This document shows, in pieces, positions 59,601 to 64,000 of a stretch of DNA of 64,000 nucleotides; positions within the stretch are counted from its first letter, which is position 1, and each line of letters begins with the position of its first letter. The translations under genes and the position numbers were made by a program. The stretch covers positions 61,909 to 125,908 of the forward strand of contig WHVA01000344.1 of the NCBI GenBank assembly GCA_015179125.1. The letters run 5' to 3'. A model generated the notes under the pieces. It was not told the DNA's origin and did no database searches. It was given only the letters and a program-made list of their open reading frames with translations. The DNA comes from Gautieria morchelliformis. Taxonomy: Eukaryota > Basidiomycota > Agaricomycetes > Gomphales > Gomphaceae.

Positions 59601-59983
59601 GCCGATGAATGCGTCTACATCAGACAAGATAAGGATTCAATCGAAGTCATATCAGTATATGTAGACGACTTTGGACTATTTGCTGACTCCAAAGGAGGGA
59701 TGATTAAGCTCAAGGGGGAGCTTCATGGGAAATTCCCTTTAACAGATTTAGGAGAAATGAAGAAAATCTTGGGAATTAGAGTTGAGAGGAATAGGGATGA
59801 GGGAACACTGATCATGTCACAAGGGCATTACATCGACATCATACTCGATCGATTCAACATGACAACAGCACATTCCGTATCTACACCTCTGCATAAAATG
59901 ATCAAACTCACGACACCCATGGACTCGACAGGTCCAACTGCCGAAGTACCCTATGCCAAGGCGATCGGATCACTCATGTATGC
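56657..59983 (+). pseudogene. copia Gag-Pol polyprotein, copy 2 (nearly intact, split by a gypsy insertion)
   Basis: Gag begins at 56657 (MSSSNNTYKIDPLNGDNY). A single-base indel near 56790 shifts into the long frame that runs to the insertion. Order and landmarks: CCHC knuckle CRNCGKKGHYVKDC (about 57333), protease LADSAATTH where D-S-G is expected, integrase WHRILGHV and CKACIQGK, VSDVWGP, RSDNGGEY and AERLNRTLL for the DDE triad, then RT with RVVAQGFTQRPG and YVDD (about 59660). Coding stops being copia at 59983, after GSLMYA, exactly where the gypsy LTR begins. The RNase H end should lie beyond the right edge. Apart from the frameshift it looks young. Confidence 0.9.
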
Positions 59984-60684
59984 TGTTACGTATCGAGATT
60001 TCCACTAAGTCGGAACTGGAAAGGACAGCGGCTTCAACTTATAGGTTGCGCCCCCAATGAACTATCGTCCTAGGTATTTCGGAAATGAGCCGGAAGTCGG
60101 AAGGTACTGGACCAGAGGTTTGGTCGGAACCTGAGTCGGAACAGAGGCGGAAGGCGGAAAGCGGAAGACGGAAGGCTGAGAGAGAGACTGAGATCTTGCT
60201 AGACTCGCTGTGCTAAGAACAGGAGATGGAGCGAAGGAAATCAAGTATCGAAGGTGATTATCTGATTGCAGAATAACAGACATACATGAGGGGGGTTTTA
60301 TACAAAGCGCAGAGCAACAAGTAATGGTGTTGTACTAAGCAAATTCCGGAGGAAGCGGAAGTCGAGTACAATGTGTGGGAACTAACTAATTGGGAACAAT
60401 GGGACTACAAGGGGGGTTCAGGGTAAGGTAGAACAATGGCAAAGAACAAGGGGTCGGGAAAACATATCTGACAACGAACTACAAGGGTGACCGGATATAA
60501 GGTTTTGATGGATGACGAGGTGGGTCCGGTGGGTCCGGGTAATAGAGTCGAAAGAACAAGGGAAATGTACAAGGGGTGGAATGTCGGAAATGTCGGAGGG
60601 GCGGAACGTTGTGGCGGAACTATTGGAGAGGCGGAATGTATGGCGGAACTGAGGGTCGGAAGTCGGAAATGAACGGTCGTAACA
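59984..60684 (-). repeat. 3' LTR of the gypsy element
   Basis: A 701 bp block with perfect inverted ends TGTTACG...CGTAACA. Its left edge coincides with the point where copia coding ends. It contains about 18 CGGAA words, ten of them in the first 200 bp. The sequence just outside its right edge is purine-rich on the minus strand, as expected for the polypurine tract. Confidence 0.88.
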
Positions 60685-60697
60685 GTATCTCCCTTCT
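60685..60697 (-). promoter_or_regulatory. polypurine tract of the gypsy element
   Basis: Minus strand AGAAGGGAGATAC abuts the LTR start TGTTACG, the usual position for plus-strand priming. Confidence 0.65.
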
Positions 60698-60806
60698 AAG
60701 GTCGAGCCCCGCGAGACCACAAGTCGGAATCACGTGACCTGTGAACAAACGCGTCGGAGTTTGAAATATAGGCGGGAAACAAGACGCGTTTTCTGTTTAC
60801 TCCATC

Positions 60807-62012
60807 ATGAGCTCTTCAGTCGATTTCTCTAAAATGTCCAGTGCCGAGATGAAGCAGCACTTTGCTGATATTCTTGCGCAGAAGGAACTGGCCGAGAAGC
60901 GCGAGGCCGAGGAAGCCGCGCGGAAAGAGAGGGAGCGGCTGGAGGAGGAGCGCAAGGAACTGGAGCGTCGGGAGCAGGAACGGAAGGAGAAGGAGGAGCG
61001 TGACCGTAAGCGTCGCGAGGAGGAGTCGCGCGCCCGTGAAGAACAACGGAAACGGAATGCGGCCGAAAAGGCTGCGGAAGAAAAGGCCGTGGCGGAAAAG
61101 GCAGGGAAGTTCCGGGTGAGTCGGAAATGTCATGGGGAGGTTCCGGTGCTCACAGAGAACTGCCAGAGAGTTGCCGATTCCGAGGGGGAGTCGGAAGCGG
61201 AAAGCACGCCGACTCCAGAGGGCAAGGGGAAGCAAAGAGAAAGTGCTCCCATGCCGAACGTAGTTGAGGAGCGGAAACGGAGGGCGGACGAGTTCCAGCA
61301 GGCTCGGAAGGAGAAGCTGGCTCGGATACTGGAGTTGCGAGAGCTGGGACCGGAAAATCCTGCGAACCGGAAAAGGAAGACCAGGGACGGTGAGGAGGAG
61401 AAGGCTCCTTGCGATACGTGCGAGGTCAAGGGCCTGGAGTGCGTGTGGTCGGAAAATCCGCGGGAGACGGCCTGCGAGCGGTGCCGGGACAAGAAGTGCC
61501 GTTGCGTGGTGGATGGGTGTGCCGCTAGGGTGGAGCGGAAACGGCGCAGGGTTGAGACCGAGGGGCCTGAAACCCCCAAGTCAAAACCGGGACCAAGCGG
61601 AAAGAAGGCGGAAGGGTTTCCGGTGACCGGAACATCGGAAACAGCGGTGCTGAACCGCTTCAGCATGGCATCTCCGCTGCTAGACATCGCGGAGTCGCTG
61701 AGGGGGATCCGGAAAACCCAACGCGGGATCCGGAAGCTGCTGACGGATATGGCGGTGGTTCAGGAACAGCAGTTGCTGTCGTTCCAGAACCAGATGACCG
61801 TCATGTCGGCGGTCCTGGAGCAGTTCAAGCGCGAGTACCGGTGGCGGAACGAGATGGTCCGGGAAAGGATGGAACCACGGGTGCAGGAGGAGAACGAGGC
61901 GGAAACGAGGGAACGGTTAGACACGGAGTTGGTGGTCGTCGAGGTAGGAGGGTCGGAAAAGGACCCGGAAGCGGAAAGGGAGGTCGAGGCGGAGACCATG
62001 AGGGAGGAGTAG
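60807..62012 (+). CDS. coiled-coil Zn(II)2Cys6 protein encoded antisense inside the gypsy element
   Basis: Intact 401-codon frame opposite to pol, starting 123 bp inside the 3' LTR edge and ending 135 bp from the pol stop. Residues about 25-95 are a charged coiled coil (Glu/Lys/Arg-rich). At residues 202-233 the cysteines follow CX2CX6CX10CX2CX6C (C202, 205, 212, 223, 226, 233), matching the fungal Gal4-type binuclear zinc cluster; a basic run RVERKRRR follows. A second helical region lies at about 290-360 and the C-terminus is acidic. Family knowledge: such clusters bind CGG triplets. I infer a DNA-binding role on the element's own CGGAA-rich DNA. It could also be a captured host gene. Confidence 0.8.
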   Translation: MSSSVDFSKMSSAEMKQHFADILAQKELAEKREAEEAARKERERLEEERKELERREQERKEKEERDRKRREEESRAREEQRKRNAAEKAAEEKAVAEKAGKFRVSRKCHGEVPVLTENCQRVADSEGESEAESTPTPEGKGKQRESAPMPNVVEERKRRADEFQQARKEKLARILELRELGPENPANRKRKTRDGEEEKAPCDTCEVKGLECVWSENPRETACERCRDKKCRCVVDGCAARVERKRRRVETEGPETPKSKPGPSGKKAEGFPVTGTSETAVLNRFSMASPLLDIAESLRGIRKTQRGIRKLLTDMAVVQEQQLLSFQNQMTVMSAVLEQFKREYRWRNEMVRERMEPRVQEENEAETRERLDTELVVVEVGGSEKDPEAEREVEAETMREE

Positions 62013-62146
62013 GGTGTCAAGGTGACTTGTAGTATTTTTCTTGAAGTGTCGGAAATTAGCATATCGGAATAATAATCGGATTTTCTTTTGAATTATGACT
62101 TGAGAAATGTAAGCGAGCCGTGGTGTCGGAATGAGGTCGGAATTGA

Positions 62147-64000
62147 CTAGGGCGCGGAAATGGGGCCAGGCTTGTCAGGATATGACTTGTGGAAGTCAGA
62201 GACGAGGTCAGAGGCGTGGTCAAGTTCCGTGGCGGAAATCCACGAGGTCTCTTCGTCGGTGTTTTCATAGCCTGCCCACTTGACTAGGTACTGGAGTTGG
62301 CAGCGGTATCGTCTGTCGAGCTTGGAGTTGAGAATTTCCGAAATCTCATATTCCGGTTCTCCGTCGATGACGACTGGCGGAGGCGGAGGTTGTTCTCGAT
62401 TCGGAATTGTATTCGGAACTGCTGGCTCAAGCATAGAGACATGGAATACCGGATGTACTGCGCGCATATTGTCAGGAAGTCTGAGGGTGAAAGAACGACT
62501 GCCGGCCTTAGCGATGATCTCGTAAGGACCGAGGTATTTCTCAGAGAGCTTCTTCGAGGGGCGAGTGGTGCGGAAGTTTTCCGCTTTGACAAAGGCTTTG
62601 TCGCCTATCTCGAATGCCGGTTGCGGAAGGCGTTTCCGATCGGCGGAAGTTTGGTATCTCTTCTGGGCAGCGGTAATGTTCTCTCGGAGGTGCTGGTGAA
62701 GGTCGTCAAGTTCCACAACGAAATCTCGGGCTCTTGCAGAGGCGAGGTCGCGTTCAGGGTGGATGGCGAGATTCGGGTGGTAGCCCTTGTTGGCATAAAA
62801 GGGTGAAATTCCGGTGGTAGCGGAAGGCGCGTTGTTGTAGGCAAATTCCGCGAGCGGAAGAAGGTCGGACCAATTGCTATGTTGGTAGTTGCAATAGACG
62901 CGGAGATACTGCTCAAGGGTCTGATTAGTACGTTCCGTTTGTCCGTCTCCTTCGGGGTGATAACCGGAAGTGAAGTGGAGCTTCATGTCGAGAGCCTTGC
63001 CGAGTGTGCGGAAAAAGGAGGACACGAATTCGGACCCACGGTCGGAAGTGACATGGGAAGGGATTCCGTGCTTGGAAAAGACATGGAGCACAAAGAGCTG
63101 TGCGAGCTGGGCGGAAGTTATGGTGTCGTATGTTGGAATAAAGATGGACTGCTTTGTGAGGCGGTCAACGATCACTAGAATGGTATCGTAGCCGGATGAC
63201 TTAGGAAGTTTCTCAATGAAATCCATGGATATCGAATTCCACGGTTGGTCCGGGATCGGAAGTTGTTTCAGGAGGCCGTAGGGTTTGTGACGTTGAGGCT
63301 TGGCTCGCATACAGGTGGTGCATGACTTGCAGTAGTCTTGGACCATCGTGCGGAGGAGAGGCCAAGTATAGGTGCGTCGGATTATGTCGAGGGTCTTGTT
63401 CTGGCCTTGGTGTCCTGAGAGCGGATGATCGTGGTTTTGCTGGAGTACGCGAAGTCGTAGATCGTTGGTGTCCGGAACGTAAATCCGGGACTTGTACCGG
63501 AGAAATCCGTCGGAATCGAGGGACCATCCAGGACTGGTGGGGTAATCGAGGTGGGTTGCGGAGGTGGGGTCGGAACGGAGTGCGGAACGGATGTCGGAAT
63601 GGATAGACTCGGTGTCCATAATAATTGAGGCACGGAGTAGTGGAAACTGCAATGCTGTGGCACGCAGGGACGATGCCAGTTGCTCAGTGGAGAATACTGG
63701 GCGGAAATTGTGCGGATTAACGCTGGCATAGTCGCTACTTCCCTCTTTTGGGTAGACGTCCCAACGTCTAGTGAGCGCGTCGGGTTTTGCTCCGAGCTTT
63801 CCGGGGCGGAAGCGGATCACCATGTTGAACTGTGAGAGGTATTCAGACCAGCGGACTTGACGGCGAGTCAAAATCTTAGTGGTTGCAAAATACTCAAGGT
63901 TCTTATGATCCGTTACAACGTCGATCGGATAAGTTGGACCTTCGAGGTAATGTCTCCAGATTTTGAAGGCTTCGAAAATCGCAAGTAGTTCCTTATCGTG
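62147..64000 (-). CDS. gypsy Pol, C-terminal part: RNase H, integrase, chromodomain (partial)
   Basis: Open from the right edge to a TAG at 62147-62149, at least 617 residues. RNase [20 protein letters not shown] and [10 protein letters not shown]. Integrase zinc domain: H-D-H..H-x-G-x-x-KT and [11 protein letters not shown]. Core: SMDFIEKLP (Asp), TSDRGSEF (Asp), PEGDGQTER (Glu). Then a GPY/F-type KYLGPYEI and a chromodomain ending the protein ([28 protein letters not shown]), which in chromoviruses directs insertion to modified histones. No lesion is seen, so the element may be active. The N-terminal Gag, protease and RT lie outside the window. Confidence 0.93.
   Translation of the reverse strand, partial: HDKELLAIFEAFKIWRHYLEGPTYPIDVVTDHKNLEYFATTKILTRRQVRWSEYLSQFNMVIRFRPGKLGAKPDALTRRWDVYPKEGSSDYASVNPHNFRPVFSTEQLASSLRATALQFPLLRASIIMDTESIHSDIRSALRSDPTSATHLDYPTSPGWSLDSDGFLRYKSRIYVPDTNDLRLRVLQQNHDHPLSGHQGQNKTLDIIRRTYTWPLLRTMVQDYCKSCTTCMRAKPQRHKPYGLLKQLPIPDQPWNSISMDFIEKLPKSSGYDTILVIVDRLTKQSIFIPTYDTITSAQLAQLFVLHVFSKHGIPSHVTSDRGSEFVSSFFRTLGKALDMKLHFTSGYHPEGDGQTERTNQTLEQYLRVYCNYQHSNWSDLLPLAEFAYNNAPSATTGISPFYANKGYHPNLAIHPERDLASARARDFVVELDDLHQHLRENITAAQKRYQTSADRKRLPQPAFEIGDKAFVKAENFRTTRPSKKLSEKYLGPYEIIAKAGSRSFTLRLPDNMRAVHPVFHVSMLEPAVPNTIPNREQPPPPPVVIDGEPEYEISEILNSKLDRRYRCQLQYLVKWAGYENTDEETSWISATELDHASDLVSDFHKSYPDKPGPISAP

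Larger units (their letters stand above)
59984..63830 (+). repeat. dispersed CGGAA pentamers across the gypsy element
   Basis: Counting by eye I find about 70 CGGAA on the plus strand between 59984 and 64000, against about 4 expected by chance, and about 15 on the other strand (TTCCG). Density is highest in the LTR (about 18 in 701 bp). They occur in non-coding DNA, in the plus-strand ORF and antisense to pol alike, while copia copy 2 next door has only about three. A cluster of ten lies at 60008-60175. Confidence 0.85.
59984..64000 (-). mobile_element. Ty3/gypsy chromodomain retrotransposon with antisense ORF (runs off right edge)
   Basis: On the minus strand: RNase H, integrase, chromodomain, stop at 62147, then about 1.46 kb holding a convergent ORF on the plus strand, a purine-rich tract and the 3' LTR (59984-60684). 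The LTR sits inside the RT gene of copia copy 2, so the gypsy element is the younger insertion. The 5 bp before the LTR are TATGC (59979-59983); the same 5 bp should follow the 5' LTR beyond 64000. CGGAA is greatly over-represented on the plus strand throughout. Confidence 0.92.

Noticed and set aside
60807..62012. Ordinary host Zn2Cys6 transcription factor unrelated to the element
   Set aside because: It lies between pol and the LTR of one element and shares the element's CGGAA bias, and the cluster is central rather than N-terminal. A captured host origin remains possible.

Overview
The window comes from a filamentous basidiomycete, most likely an Agaricomycete. Its genes are broken by many 49-67 bp GT-AG introns. 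It also carries Agaricomycete-style F-box genes, an OCRL-type phosphatase with a RhoGAP tail, a Cyp40 cyclophilin and a fungal glutathione S-transferase, and it is loaded with copia, gypsy, LINE and tyrosine-recombinase elements. I do not name a species.

Layout. 1-3267: decayed Ty1/copia copy on the minus strand, split by a solo LTR with a perfect 5 bp target duplication. 4166-4770: TIR element. 4926-8600: tandem pair of F-box genes, each broken by a different lesion. 9380-12090 and 34110-37100: diverged inverted copies of one unrecognised multi-kilobase sequence. 14894-16578 and 16652-21299: convergent, apparently intact host genes (CPR6/Cyp40 and an OCRL-like inositol polyphosphate 5-phosphatase), whose exon chains I closed in frame; they contain microexons of 6, 9 and 4 nt. 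22600-23884: possible membrane protein gene. 25584-26516: glutathione S-transferase. 26760-33640: a graveyard with a tyrosine recombinase, a LINE, gypsy gag pieces and a striking 160 bp-armed palindrome. 38936-41004: intact 8-exon F-box-like gene. 43430-47000: an AT-rich island with unrecognised proteins and a tRNA-like SINE. 48400-52000: a copia scrap and GC-rich local duplications. 53341-55377: low-complexity RGG-tailed protein. 56357-59983: nearly intact copia element. 59984 to the right edge: a chromodomain Ty3/gypsy element inserted into that copia element.

The most interesting region is the gypsy element at 59984-64000. Between pol and its 3' LTR it carries a long ORF on the opposite strand, encoding a coiled-coil protein with a perfect Zn(II)2Cys6 cluster spacing. 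The element DNA, including its non-coding LTR, contains about 70 copies of CGGAA on one strand in 4 kb (about 4 expected), while the neighbouring copia element is at background. Zn2Cys6 proteins are known to bind CGG triplets. I therefore propose, as inference, that the element encodes a DNA-binding protein that recognises its own copies.

The host genes are housekeeping or detoxification functions (Hsp90 co-chaperone, phosphoinositide turnover, glutathione conjugation) and do not form a pathway. The rest is repeat turnover: nested insertions, solo LTR formation, tandem duplication with decay, and fold-back sequences.
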